Assembly: GCF_027409185.1 (NCBI RefSeq)
Contig: NC_084463.1
Location: 43,316,407-43,380,406, forward strand
Direction of reading: 5' to 3'
DNA from: Cynocephalus volans
Lineage: Eukaryota > Chordata > Mammalia > Dermoptera > Cynocephalidae
DNA length: 64,000 nucleotides
Below the pieces are notes generated by a model. It did no database searches. It was not told the DNA's origin and was given only the letters and a program-made list of their open reading frames with translations. Made by a program: the position numbers and the translations under genes. Within the stretch, counting starts at the first letter, position 1. Each line of letters begins with the position of its first letter. This document shows, piece by piece, positions 23,844-36,059 of the stretch.

Positions 23844-26800
23844 TGAGTTCTTTCTATTAAATTGCTAACTTTTGCTACAACTATGTGACTATTCATTTTT
23901 GCCATTGAAGTCTTTTAATTACTACCCTGGTTAAATGAATAAACACTGTTTCACAGCAATCTGTGATCCTATTGTAATCAAGTGTTTTAAGCTCTATGAC
24001 ATTATTCACATTTACAAAATAAAATTCTAAATTTAGTAAATTTTTTGAGATTGACCTACTTTGGGGAGTTGTGAGAGGGTCCCTGGAATAACTAAAAGGA
24101 TTTTTTTCTCTCTGTACTTATAAAAAGAAGAGATGTTGTGTTAATTAGGTTTATTTTACATGCTAAATTGCAGGGAAGCAATATCAAATAATAAGCAAAT
24201 CTTAAAGTGCTGAACTTCTTTTAAGTTATTAAGGGTAGATATGATTAATATGTGTTCATAAATTGTATAAAACTCCTTAAAATCTAATGTGTCTAATATA
24301 ACTAAAATTATGACTGAGTACATTATGGGTATAATGATTTTTGCAAATGATGTGCATTTAAGAAGTTTTATGAAGAAGAGTATGAGCAGTTCGGTTTTCA
24401 AATACCTTTAACATCTTGCCATTGGACAGGGCAACAACTTTCAAAAGTGTAATGGAGCTGCTAACCCAACACCACGAAGAACAAAAATTAGTTACTCAGA
24501 GTTGTATGAACTGGTAATGAATAATTGTGTGGTTTTTTAAAAATAATATTTTTTTTACTTGCTGGTTTTTAAAAATATTTTGTCTTCCAGATTCAAGAAA
24601 ACTTTGTTTTTCCTCTTAAGCTATCTATAGCTTATTTTAATTTTCAAAGTTTATCTTTGTGAAGTAAGAAAAAACAATTACTTTGTCTGTTTGCCTGGTC
24701 ATTCTAGAACTTGAAAACTATTAATGAGCATTCTTATGGCAGTACAGTTATTTGCAAAAATTCAAAAGGAATTTATGCTTTTTACAACAGGACATAATTA
24801 GAAACATTTGTTACATTACCAAGACTTAGACTAGAATGCCATATTTGAGAATGTGCATTGAACCAAATATGACCAGAGGGTTTTAAGAAACTAAGGTGGA
24901 CTTCATAGAGCCAATAAAACCTGTTGGAATAAGCTTGTTCTGTTATCTGGCTTTAATGGTTTTCCAGCTTTGTAGATTGAGTAAGGAAGGCCTAGGAATC
25001 TTCAAAACTATTCTAAGACATCAAGAAAAAGAGGAATTCACCCTAAATTGTAGGTATTGTAGGCAAAGTTTGATGCCAAGTCCTTGGCATGAGGTCTTAG
25101 CCTGAAGAGGCTTTTTATAGTCTAATCTAAAATTCTTAAATTTAAGCAAAGCAGACTACAAAAGAGCATATATGATCAATTTCTACAGTTGTGGGCATGG
25201 AGTTGAGGTGATGATTAACTCGATATGACCACAATTGTGTCTTTCCACAATGTCAAGCTTGATTGAATCAGACAAACTCAATTCACCTATAAATTATGTG
25301 GAGTTCACCAGGAGCTATTTCCTGAGTACTGTCCCTGTCACTCAGTAACGTGGCACAGCACACAGAGATGAACAAAGAAGAATCTACAAATTCCCACTTC
25401 AAACAAGGGAAAATCAAAGAAGAAAGAAAATAAGAAGGGGGAAACTCAGTCATTCAAGGCGAGGAAGCAGCCAATAGTAAGGGGTTAATGAATCAGTTCC
25501 AGTCTTTCATGCTGCTTGGCTGGGGGTCTGCACAGTCTGCATCTTGCAAGGCAAGGTTCAAGGAGGAGCCCTTTTTAAGTTCACAGACTCGGGCTGCTTG
25601 AGGGTAGATGTAGTGAATCAGTGCAGCAGAGTGACGGTCCATGAGTCCAAGCAAGTACTGACCACGGGCTAAGGCAGAAGCAGTTTCTTTTTATACATGC
25701 AGGTCGTAGCTTATCTTTCTTGCCAGAAGTTGTTTATTTCATGGATTTGCACAGGCAAGTGAGTGTGTCCAGTGACTCCCCAAGTAAACACTTTTAAAGT
25801 CATCAAAAATAAAGTGGGAAACTTGTAAACAGCAAAATGGAGTTACTTATGCTAAGTTGGTCTTGCTCTATACTACTATTCTTACTGCACTATGTAAAAA
25901 CTCAGGCCAAGTTTGATGAGACTAAACCTACTTTGTAAACAAATTAGTTGTACTCTGATTATCTTTGGTGGAAATGGGGATTATCGTAGGTCGAAATTAT
26001 GCTTTAGTAGGTAACTACAGCGTAGAAAATAAAATATGTTAGTCTTCCTTATTGCCCTTGTAATTTTATTTTCTAACTGTTTTGTGTTCCTGAAGCCCCA
26101 CATGCTGGCCTGGATGATTTTATATGCACTTCAGAAGACAAGCTTTTATATGGTGACTCATGAACCTCTTAGGGAATGCACTGAAATGCCCCACGCCATA
26201 ACTAGAGACATTCAAACTGCAATCCAGGAAATATCCTTCCAGCTCAAATCGAGAAATCTTGAGTGACTGCCCTATGGACTCAGAGATGAATTTATATTTT
26301 GTTATAGCCATTAAAGTTTGTTTTTCTTGTTTTGTGTTTGGCTTGGTTTGTAGCACCCTTGACTAAAAATCTGACTTCACTCTCTAGGTATTATTTTTCT
26401 GTTAGTCATATTCTTTCCTGTAAACTGTGTTCTCTCAATAGTCATAGATGCATATTCACAGACATCAAAATTATATCGGGAGGTCTCACTGTACCTAGAA
26501 CAAAAAAAGAAAAAATAATAATTTTTCCACAAGCTTGACATCGTGACTAATGAGTTCCATGCTGAAACAAAGGCAAATAAGTCATAATAGTCACAGAGTG
26601 ACACTTATGCCTGAGATTTTGTCCGTCTGTCCTAAATGAGAGGGTGACCAAAAATAAGAAATTGTGAAAGCATTTAATTATAAGGACATTAAGCTGAGAT
26701 GACTTCAACACCTTAGATTCCTACTCAAGAAAAGCAAGACCTAACTCAGTGTAAACAGGGTAAGGAAACTTAAGCTTACCCAGTTAGAAACCGCCAACTA

Positions 26801-27053
26801 ACTTCAAACCAGTCTTTCCACTTCAACCGATCAAGTGTTTTCTTTGTCTGGCTTCTCCAAATACCTCCTAAGAGCTTTCTTTCTCTGCCCCCTCAGTAGA
26901 GCACTACATTTTTTCTTGTCTAGTGCTGGTGGGTTTAGAAGTTAGTAAATGCTCGATGTCTTTAAAGTTCTAATGTGTCTGCGTTTACCTTTCAACACAA
27001 TAACAGAGATGAATAGGTGTGGCCATGCTCCAAAAGAATTTGCACACTCTGCG
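23844..27053. other. intergenic, no recognised gene
   Basis: Mostly AT-rich sequence with no gene. The block at about 25330-25720 is richer in G+C and the block at about 26640-26900 looks like old transposon or LTR sequence, but I cannot name either. Open frames such as 26036-26266 show no conserved motif. Confidence 0.45.
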
Positions 27054-27064
27054 GTGTGGATTTC

Positions 27065-27255
27065 TTAGCACCGCACTCTCCCGAGTTTTTTTTTTTTTTT
27101 AAGATGACCGGTAAGGGGATCTTAACCCTTGACTTGGTGTTGTCAGCACCACGCTCAGCCAGTGAGCGAACCGGCCATCCGTATATGGGATCCGAACCCG
27201 AGGCCTTGGTGTTCTTAGCACCGCACTCTCCCGAGTGAGCCACGGGCCAGCCCCA
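27065..27255 (-). repeat. dimeric tRNA-Ile-derived SINE (CYN type) with duplicated 5' snippet after its tail
   Basis: On the minus strand the element starts GGGGCTGGCCCGTGGCTCAC, has a B-box GGGTTCGGATCC, then a second unit GGCCGGTTCGCTCACTGGC… with AAGGGTTAAGATCC and CTTACCGGTCATCTT, and a 15-base A tail. The second unit follows tRNA-Ile closely. A perfect 11-base target duplication, GTGTGGATTTC, flanks it at 27054-27064 and 27256-27266. Between the A tail and the duplication lies an extra 21-base piece (27065-27085) identical to part of the first unit. Confidence 0.85.
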
Positions 27256-27295
27256 GTGTGGATTTCATATATTTTCACACCATCGAGTATCTTCT

Positions 27296-27448
27296 ATTTT
27301 TTTTTTTTTTTTTTTTTTTTTGTCTTTTTCGTGACTGGCACTCAGCCAGTGAGTGCACCGGCCATTCCTACATAGGATCCGAACCCGCGGCGGGAGCATC
27401 GCCACGCTCCCAGCGCCGCACTCTCCCGAGTGCGCCACGGGCTCGGCC
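27296..27448 (-). repeat. tRNA-derived SINE, short type, with 12-bp target duplication
   Basis: On the minus strand: GGGCCGAGCCCGTGGCGCAC (A-box region), GGGTTCGGATCC (B box), then a short GGCCGGTGCACTCACTGGCT hairpin segment, CACG and a long A tail (about 23 T on the plus strand). CGAGTATCTTCT is repeated at 27284-27295 and 27449-27460. The intact duplication and near-consensus body mark a young insertion. Confidence 0.85.
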
Positions 27449-27460
27449 CGAGTATCTTCT

Positions 27461-27780
27461 TTTGATTGTTGTCAATTATTTAAAAAGTGTAAAATATGTG
27501 CTTAAGACAGAGGATCAAAAAAATAGGCAGAGAGCCAAATTTAATTCTCAGGCAAAGGTTTGTAATTACATAATCCAGATGATAGCACGAGGCACAATTG
27601 TTTTTAAAAATGGGAAGTTGGGGGTTATAATTTAACAAGAGGTGATTTTTTGCCCAGATGCTGTGAGCTGGGGAACTGCAGAGAAGGAAAGACGACCCAG
27701 ACTGAGATCTGTCTGGCCACACCAAGAGCCCAGGCTGCTTCCCAGGGTTGATTCTTTTTCTTCACTTTTTTCTAGGCTCC
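27461..27780. other. intergenic, no recognised gene
   Basis: Between the SINE pair and the GC-rich island at 27.8 kb I see only AT-rich sequence and no supported feature. Confidence 0.5.
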
Positions 27781-29280
27781 TAACTTCATATTCTTTCTGT
27801 CAGTGACATCAGAGGAACAGGAGACGGGTCTGAGTATAAAATATCAGGGTCAGCCATGCCAAGGGTGTGGCTTTGGGAAGATCAGAAATACTACCCCAGA
27901 GGAGGAAGGACTGTGAGTCAAGGTATGGCCTGCAGTTGACCTTGAGGGATGGTGTCCAGGAAGTGACAGCCAGTCCTTACAGATGTGCAGCCTCCACTGG
28001 CCACTGAGGAAACCATAGGTGGGGTCCTCCTCCTCATGCTGGCCAGGCCAGTCCTAAAGGTGTCTTCTCTTGGTTCTGCCACTTCAGAAATCATTTCATG
28101 TCCTAATAAAGTGGGTGATCTGATGGAGCGCAAAGCTCTTCAGCTGTTTCCAGAAGGCCATGCGGCTGTGGGAGACACACAGAGCGTGCTGCTGGTGCAG
28201 GAGCTGCAGCATGAGCAGAGGGTGGAGCAGCACTCACAGAAGCACAGCCTGGAGAACCAGGTGCAGCCCCACCACCTGGTGGGCCCCACAGAGAATGAGG
28301 CAAGGGACATACTCAGACTGTCAGCTGCCCTGAGGAATCAGCAGGGTGACCTGTGAACTCAGGAATCAGATGCAAAAAAGAGAGGGAGAAAGAGCTTTTA
28401 TCCATATTTTACACCACAAACAAAAAAATCTAAAATCAGATTTTAGACCCAAACGTAAAACCTAATGCTATAAAATGTATACAAATGAGGAAAATGAGGT
28501 TTGCTGTTTTCATAGGCCTGGATGGGAGCAGCACAGATCTCCCTGAGCAAGATTCCAGTTGTGGGTTGTGTTCCTGGAGGAAAATATGTCTGTGAGAGAG
28601 TGTGCAGGACAGACAGACCCACAGACAAGAAATGTTGAGCATCTGCTTCTTGCAGTCACCCGAACCACAGGAGATCACAAAGTTGGGGGGGACATACTCA
28701 AAGTCTGATTTTGGTTATGACTGGTGATGAGGAGAGCAAGTAGCAGGTGCCATAGAACAGTGTAGCAGGGGACTTACAAGGTGGACTGGGTGTCCCTGAT
28801 GTGTCCCATCTGAGCTGGGTCCCAGGGGCATAAAATGGACAAGGAATAGTATTCCAGAGAGAAGAGCCCAAGGGCCTGGAGTGAAGAGAGTGAGAGCAGT
28901 GACAACTTTGGTGCCCTTGTTGTAGAAAAGAAAGTCCTGGGCCTGCCTCGGGCACCTGAACCCAGTTCCAGCAGCAGGGACTCTGTATGTCACTGACATT
29001 CTGCAAGCTCTGCTGCCTCACTTCTGCTGCCTCTGGTTGTGGGGGTGGCCACCCAGCCCAGGAAATACACCCCGATGAGTTCTGGGACCAAATGAGGCAT
29101 CAAGGTCACAAGAAAACACTGAAGTTTTACCTGGAAAAGGCCAAATATTTTCTGAAGAAAACGAAATCCTGTAGGCCAGCCAGACCCCCCAAATCAAAAA
29201 AGGATGGCCTGAAACTCATAGCCAAGGCCATGGGCAGACTGCTTAGAAGCCCGGGGGTGTTTCCAGAAAGCTGAAGACTA
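27781..29280 (+). other. unrecognised coding-like island, possible pseudogene exons
   Basis: This GC-richer island holds three blocks with protein-like frames on the plus strand. At about 27804-27905 an acceptor-like TCTGTCAG precedes an open block. At 27985-28356 the frame ends in a charged, Gln/Glu-rich stretch (SVLLVQELQHEQRVEQHSQK, then LSAALRNQQGDL) that looks like coiled coil. At 28987-29274 a lysine-rich frame reads EIHPDEFWDQM and KTLKFYLEKAKYFLKKTK. The blocks could be decayed exons of one gene or a retrocopy. I cannot name the family. No intact full-length frame is present. Confidence 0.35.
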
Positions 29281-30339
29281 CGTTTTTGCCTCTCACTAAG
29301 AATGTTCTAGATTTTGGCAGGTCTGCTCTCAGCCAACACAGAAGCTTCTGAGAAGAAGTTTTAAAAGTGAAAATGGCTTTCCTCTATAAAATTTAAGTGT
29401 GCACTGTCTTTGTTAAAGAACAACAACAAAAAAATCAGCCAATACCAACATGTAGAAATTTTCCCTTATTTCTACTAAATTATTTCTCTTTATAGATATA
29501 TGCATTTAGATAGATAGAAAGACATAGATAGATAGAAAGACATAGATATGATTATATTTATAAAGCTATATACATAGATGCACATATGTAACGCGCTTTA
29601 AAAAATTTTTGTTTTTCAAATTTTCTACAAAAATCATACATTTGTTGTATAATCAAAAAAAAGTGACAAATCAAACCAAAGATTGTTGCTTTAAAAGGAA
29701 GGCCCATGCAACAGCTCCATGAAGAGCTACCTGCCAGATTTCAGACCCCCCAACGTGGGGTCAGGGTCATGACTCCTGACTGGGGTCTTCCACTCTTAGC
29801 CAAGCCCTAGTTAGACGTGGCCTCACCTACCTTCTTTCCATGTGTGAATATTTTTATGTCCTCCTGACATCAGAAGAGATGGAGTGCCCAGTCATCATGC
29901 TACAAAATCTCTAAACCTACAGCTGCATCTGCCGGAAATATTTGAACAGATGTGGAAATAAACAGACACATGTACACATTTATGTTTGGCTTTTGGGTGG
30001 CATTTTTGTTGCTCTATCAACTGGACAATGTCATAGCTGAAAAAACTAACCAGCCAGAGATCATCACTTTAGTCCAGTTTCTGTGTTTACAGATGAGCAA
30101 GAGGCCAGAGACAGGGAATGCAAGGCTGTTAGACTCTGTTTCTTGTAACTCAGCAGCATCTCTGAATGTTTATTGCTCTCTTCACCCAGAGAAGAACTTT
30201 GACCACAATCTCATTCTTCCCCTTCCTCTGGCCCAAGCCTTTGTTCATCTTGTCTGTAGCCCACAGACTAAGGAACAACAGGGGCCTCACAAGAGCCAAT
30301 ATTTATTAGAGGATTTAATCTCATCAATTTGTAAAAGGA
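29281..30339. other. intergenic; compound GATA repeat
   Basis: A compound microsatellite at about 29506-29550 repeats a unit of GATAGATAGAAAGACATA. The rest holds no gene I can support; the open frame at 29952-30347 runs into the MIR below and has no family resemblance. Confidence 0.5.
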
Positions 30340-30500
30340 AACCATAACTAATCCAATTTACAGATGAAGAAACTGAGGCTCAGAGAGTTAGTAATTTGAT
30401 CCAAATCTCAGAAATACAAAATGGTAAGATCCAGGATACAAATCTACACCTGGTAATTCCAGAGTCTTGAACAATCTACTGTGTCTCCTGGCTTTGGAGT
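30340..30500 (-). repeat. MIR SINE fragment
   Basis: The plus strand has the antisense MIR core, TTTACAGATGAAGAAACTGA followed by GGCTCAGAGAG and a diverged tRNA-like part. MIRs are ancient mammalian SINEs, in keeping with its divergence. Confidence 0.7.
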
Positions 30501-30832
30501 TAGCCAGGGAAAGAGTTCTGGATTTAATTAACTGGATTCATGTGTCAAAGCACAGCAGACATACCTAAATGTATGGAAGTAATAAGTTTATAGCTCAATA
30601 AATTATCCAAATGGGACACATCTGGTAACCAGTGCCCACAAGAAATGGAACATCCCCAACCCTGCAGGAGCCCCTTGTGTTCACTTTCCAAGATCCTACC
30701 CTGTCTTCCCCCAAAGTAAAGCATTTGCTAACTTTTGAATTAGCTTTACTTGTTTTTAACATTATATAAATAGAATCAAACAGAATGTACTGGTCTCTGT
30801 TTGTTACTTTAATTATGCTTGTAAGTTTCAGA

Positions 30833-30939
30833 ATTTTTGTTTGTTTTTTTCTTGGTGGCTGGCCAGTGTGGGTGTCTGAACCCACGGCCTTGGTCTTACC
30901 AGCACCACACTCTCCCAAGTGAGCAAACTGACAAGCCCA
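30833..30939 (-). repeat. tRNA-derived SINE, single diverged unit
   Basis: On the minus strand it reads GGGCTTGTCAGTTTGCTCAC, GAGAGTGTGGTGCTGGTAAG, CCAAGGCCGTGGGTTCAGAC and a short T-interrupted A tail. AGTTTCAG flanks it on both sides (about 30824-30831 and 30940-30947). It resembles one unit of the dimeric SINE at 27.1 kb but is more diverged. Confidence 0.7.
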
Positions 30940-30947
30940 GTTTCAGG

Positions 30948-32673
30948 GATATTATCAAATGTGGTTGTAGCTTGTTCTTATTTCTGTTTAATATCCCATT
31001 ATAAAAAATAAAACTCATTTCATTTATCCTTTGTATTATTGATGAACATTTGAATTGTTTCCAGTTTGGAGAAGTATCAAATAATGCTGTTCTGAGCATT
31101 CTTCTGCATGGCGAGCAGAGGCAGGCATTTTCATCAGATATATATGTAAGAGTTAAATTGTTGTGTCACCGAGTGTGTATATGTCCATCTTTATCAGATA
31201 CTAATAAAGGGTTGGGAAAATGGGTGAAACAAGTGACACACACAGCATTGTGCCAGAGTTTCAGTTGCTCTACACCCTGACAAGAGGTGATATTGTGAAT
31301 GATTTTTAGTTTTGCAATTGCATAGTGCTGTCACGTTGTGGTAGTACTTTGCAATTTACTGATGAGTAACATTGTGTAGCACTTTTCATTCCCTTGCACA
31401 CTTGGTTATCTTTTTGGAAAATGTCTTATCAAATTGCCCATTTTTCTCCCAGAGAATTGTTTAATTTTAATTTTGTTATTAACAGAGCTGGGAGAGGCTG
31501 AAGTTGGGAAGATCATGTGAGACTTACTTCAAGAGCAGAGGTCTTGGGGCTGTGCCTGCATGTCCCACCCTGGAAAGGAGGTCTAGCTTCCCCATTCCAC
31601 GTGATCACCGACACTGGCCATGTCAGGAGGCCTGTAAATCTTTGTGCATCTAAGCCCAGCCTGCACTGAAACTCCATCTGGTGTTGATGGAGCCCTAATT
31701 CATGTCTTTGCAGAGCACACATATATGCTGTTCCACATCCATCTCTTCATTTACAATTTGTAAACTGAGGACAAGAAAGAGACTTAGACTGGTCCAAACC
31801 AGAAGAGGTGGGCAGAGTCCAGAATATTACATAGGACTCCACCTCTTCCCATCAGGATTTCTTTGAAAGTTTGAGCCACTGAGATCCTAAAAGACCTCCG
31901 TGCACTCCCTATCCACATAGGGACATTTTTCTTTCCACATGTCCATGTGAGGAAGAGCACACACACACACAGACACACACACACACACACAGACACACAC
32001 ACACACATTGATTTCTGAAGTGGAGACCCTGAAGGTGGAAGCAAAGGGAAGGGGCAAATACTAGGAAAGTGGCATAAGGGGGAAGAAAAGGCTGCAGACA
32101 GCTGTGCCATGGGGCAGTGGCATCTATTCTTCTGGTTTCATGCCCAGGGGCCCAGAGCATAGGCAGAAGATCTGAAATGTTCCCAAGATTATGCCTGAGC
32201 CAGGGCCATCACCAGCACAGCTGTGACAGGACTGAACTGAAGCCCTGTAGTATATTTATGTGAACATCTGGAACTGAGATGAGCCCTCCCAGTCTGTTGT
32301 AGACAGGGGCTCTGGAAAATAAGTGCATTAGTTTTTCTCTATATAAATTGTGGTGCTTGGAGCAAGTGACCCCACGGGTTGCAGGCACTCAGAAAGTGTC
32401 TGCTGGCTTTGTTTCTCTATCAAAGACCCATTGTGTTCTGGCTCCCTGCTAAAAAATATTTTTCACTCAGTTTAGATGGACAGCCTAAGTTTCTTATCAT
32501 CTGTTGGCCTGGATATTCCCTCAGATCTCTGCCATGTGGGCCTCTGCATAGGGAAGCTGATAACATAGGAGCTTTCATTCACAGTTTGAGAAATAGAATG
32601 GAAAAGAGAGAAAGAGAAAACATTGAAGAGAGTAAAAGAAAATGATGGCTTTTTTTGTAATCAAATCTTGGAA
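30948..32673. other. intergenic with CA repeat
   Basis: An interrupted (CA)n microsatellite runs from about 31959 to 32008, with two AGAC interruptions. A short MIR-like core lies near 31745-31790. I see no gene. Confidence 0.5.
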
Positions 32674-32930
32674 TCTGCAATGGTCTGAATGTTTTTGTAC
32701 CACCTCGAAATTGTATGTTGAAATCCTAACAGCCAATGTGATAAAATTAGAAAGTGGGGCTTTGGGAAGTAATTAGGTCATGAGGCTGGATCCCTCATGA
32801 AAGGGATGACTGGCCTTATAAAATGGACCACAGAGGGCTCTCTCCTCCCCTCTCTGCCAGGTTAAAAGACAACCTGAAGTCTGCAGTCTGCGACCTGGAA
32901 GGGACTCCTCACCAGAACCTAAATGTGCTT
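32674..32930 (+). repeat. MaLR LTR fragment (MLT1/MST-like)
   Basis: The plus strand carries GGTCTGAATGTTTTTGTACC, GTATGTTGAAATCCTAACAG, AATTAGGTCATGAGGCTGGA and CCTTATAAAATGGACCACAG, the sense-strand landmarks of MaLR LTRs. The 3' end is cut off where the L1 at 33.0 kb begins. Confidence 0.7.
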
Positions 32931-33341
32931 CTACACAATAAAGTGAATGTACGACAAGTTCAATCTAATATCATATGTGACAGTGAAAGGTTGAAAGCTT
33001 TTCATCAAGTTCAGAAATAGAAAAGAATAGCAACCCTTTTCACTTCTATTTAACATAGTACTGGAAGTCCTTGCCAAAAATGTAAAGCAAGAAAAATAAA
33101 TAAAAAGCATCCAAATCAGAAAGAAAGAAGAAAATAAAATATTTAGAAATAAATTTAACCAAGGTTGTGAAATGTCTGTGCACTGAAAGGATAAAGCATT
33201 GAAGGAAGAAATTGAAAAATACAAAAATAAATGAAAATATTTAGTGCTTATTATTTTGAAGAATTGATATTGTGAAAATACACATAATGCCAAAAGTGAT
33301 CTACAGATTAATTGCAATGTCTATCAAAATCTTATATCATT

Positions 33342-33474
33342 GGGCCGAGCCCGTGGCACACTTGGTAGAGTGCTGCGCTGGGAGCGTGGCGACGCTCCCG
33401 CTGCGGGTTCGGATCCTATATAGGACTGACCGGTGCACTCACTGGCTGAGTGCCGGTCACGAAAAAAAAAAAAA
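33342..33474 (+). repeat. tRNA-derived SINE, short type, inside an L1
   Basis: It begins GGGCCGAGCCCGTGGCACAC, has GCGGGTTCGGATCC, a terminal GACCGGTGCACTCACTGGCT hairpin segment and a 14-base A tail. ATCTTATATCATT is duplicated at 33329-33341 and 33475-33487, so the target was the L1 sequence itself. Confidence 0.9.
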
Positions 33475-34650
33475 ATCTTATATCATTTTTTCACATAAAT
33501 AGAAACAAATTCTAAAATTTGAATGGAACCACAAAAGAGCCCAAATAGGCAAAATAAAATTCAGTGAAAAGAACAAAGCTGATAGCATCACACTATCTGA
33601 TTTTAAAATATAATATAAAGCTCTAGTAATCAATAGAGCATGCCACTGGCATAAAAACGGATACAAAGACCAATGGAATAGAATAGAGTGTCCTAAAGGG
33701 AATCCATACATATATGATCAATTGATTTTTGACCAAAATATCATTAACAGACAATGGGAAATCAATAGGTTCTTCAAGAGTGTCAGAAACACTGAATATC
33801 TACATCCAGAAAAACAAAAATGGACCATATTTTACCCATGTAAAAAAAAAACCTACAATAAATGAATGAAACCTCAGACCAGAAACTGTAAAACTGCTAG
33901 AGGTAAAACCTTCATGACTTTGGCCTGAGTAAAGACGTTTTGGACATGAACTCTAGAGCACAGCTCACTGAGGCAGAAATGGACACATGGCAGCTCCTAA
34001 AACTAAAAGCTCATGTGAAGCAAAGGAGACAATCAACAGAGTAAAGGGACAACATACAGGATAAGAAAACCATCTGGGAACCATAAATCTTATAAGTGGT
34101 TAAGATCCAAAATAGATAAGGAACTTAACTCAATAGCAAGAAAACAAATAACCCAATTAAAAGTGGTGAAAAACTGAACAAAAACCAAAATACGAAAAAC
34201 TCTGGAAATGTATTTATCATAAGAAGATATACAAATACCACTAAGTATGTGGAAAAAATAATGTTTAACATTACCAGTCATCAGGGAAAGGCAATTTAAA
34301 GAAACAACTAATAGACATTACATCACAGCTGTTAGCATGGCTATTACTAAAAAAGAAAGAAAACTCTTGGAACGGGTGCAGAGATAAGCGGGCACTTGTA
34401 CACCATTGCTGGGAATGTAAGTTAATAAAGGTATTATGTAAACCAGTATGATATTCTCAAAATATTAAAAATGGAACTACCATAAGATTCAGCAATTTTA
34501 CATCTGGGTATATATCTAAAATAAATGAAATCAGTATGTCAAAGAAATATTTTTACTCTTGTGTTTATTGCAATATTATTCACAATAGCCAAGATATGAA
34601 GTTAATCAACATGTCCATCAGGACTAAATAAAGAAATGTGGTATATATAC

Positions 34651-36059
34651 TATTAAAAAGACAGAGAATAACAAATGATGGTAAAGATGTGGAGAGAGTG
34701 GAACCTTCCTGCACTGTCGATGGGGCTGTAAATTAGTACTGCCATTGTGGGGAATAGTACAAAGATTCCTTAAACAAGTAGAGATAGAACTTCCACATGA
34801 TCCAGCAATCCCAGTCCTGGGGATATATCCAGAAGATTGTAAAACATCAGGTCAAAGAGATACCTGCACTCCCATGTTTATTGCAGCTCTATTTACAATA
34901 GCTAGATGTTGGAACCAACATAAATGTCCACTGATGGATGACTGGATAAGGAAATTGTGGTATATAAACACAATGGAATACTACACAGCCATAAAAAAGG
35001 ATAAATTCTCCCATTTGCAACAACATGGATGAGCCTGGGGAAAATTCTCCTAAGTGAAACAACCCAGGTACAGAGAAATACCACATATTCACAATCATAA
35101 CTGGGAGCTGAATCCATAAATAAACAAATGAACCATAAAGAGAGACAGAGAGAAAGAAAGAAAGAAACAACAATCCCAGTAATAGGCTGAACTTTTAAAA
35201 AACTAGATGTGGCCACAACCAGCCCAGTGGCAGCCACCTAGCCACCACAGGAAGCACCCCAGGCTTTCCTGAGCTGGGTTTGTGGGGGAGCTCATGCTTT
35301 GGCCTCACATCCCCAACACCCACAGCTAGCTCAGCAGGGATCACTGAGTCACTGCAGGAAGCACCCTGGGCTCTCTAGAGCTGGGGTGGTGTAGGGCCTT
35401 GGGCCACAGCCACAACACCCTGACACCTGCAGCCAGTCCAGTGGTGAGGACTGAGCCACTGCAGGGAGTGGCTCAGGCTGTCCCACCCAGGATGGCAGGG
35501 GCTCTTGGGCATCAGCCACATACCCCAACACATGCAACCAGCCCAGTGACAACCACAAAGCTGTAGCAAGAAGGACCCTTGGTTCCCAAGCTGAGGTAGT
35601 GGGTTGTGAGGGCTTTTATGACACCTGCCTTACATCTGCACCCAGCCCATCAATGAGCAAGCCACTGTTGGAATCCCCCTAGTCTCTCCTGTGGGAATGA
35701 GGGGATGCCACAGGCCTCAATACCACCTCTCCTCCTTCCTCCTTCTTCCACTCCATTTCCTTCCCCTTTCTCGTCTCCCCCTCCCTCCCAAATGCACGGC
35801 AACAATATGCTAGAATGTAAAAAATAATATTAATAAAATTTCATTTTCTTTACAAAAAAACTAGAGGTGGAAAATGGGGGGGGTAGGAGAGGGGAGAGGG
35901 AAGGGGCTAATGAGGAATTGGTCAACAGGCACAAAACATGATTGTATATTGTAATGATGAATAACCTAACAATACTGATCTAACCACTACACATTGAAAA
36001 CAAGTATTGAAAATCAACATTGTACCCACATGTATGTACAGTAATTAAAAAAAAAAAAA
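34651..36059 (+). repeat. inner, 5'-truncated L1 with GC-rich tandem 3' UTR
   Basis: The element starts within ORF2 and encodes the ORF2 C-terminus in an open 95-codon frame (34745-35032; PMFIAALFTIARCWNQHK, then LWYINTMEYYTAIKKDKFS). The 3' UTR contains about five GC-rich units of roughly 105 bases (35219-35740), a pyrimidine tract, a G-rich run (35874-35920), the GTAATGATGAATAACCTAAC terminus and a 13-base A tail at 36047-36059. It lies inside the outer L1. No ORF1 or endonuclease is present, so it is immobile. Confidence 0.8.

Noticed and set aside
19834-27000. Missing SPOC and C-terminal DIDO1 exons
   Set aside because: I looked for the next SPOC motif and for the Pro/Gly-rich C-terminal repeats and found neither.
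27017-27635. Open frames across the SINE pair
   Set aside because: The peptides are translations of SINE bodies and their poly(T) tracts.
34745-35032. 95-codon frame as a host gene
   Set aside because: It is the C-terminus of L1 ORF2 in a 5'-truncated element.
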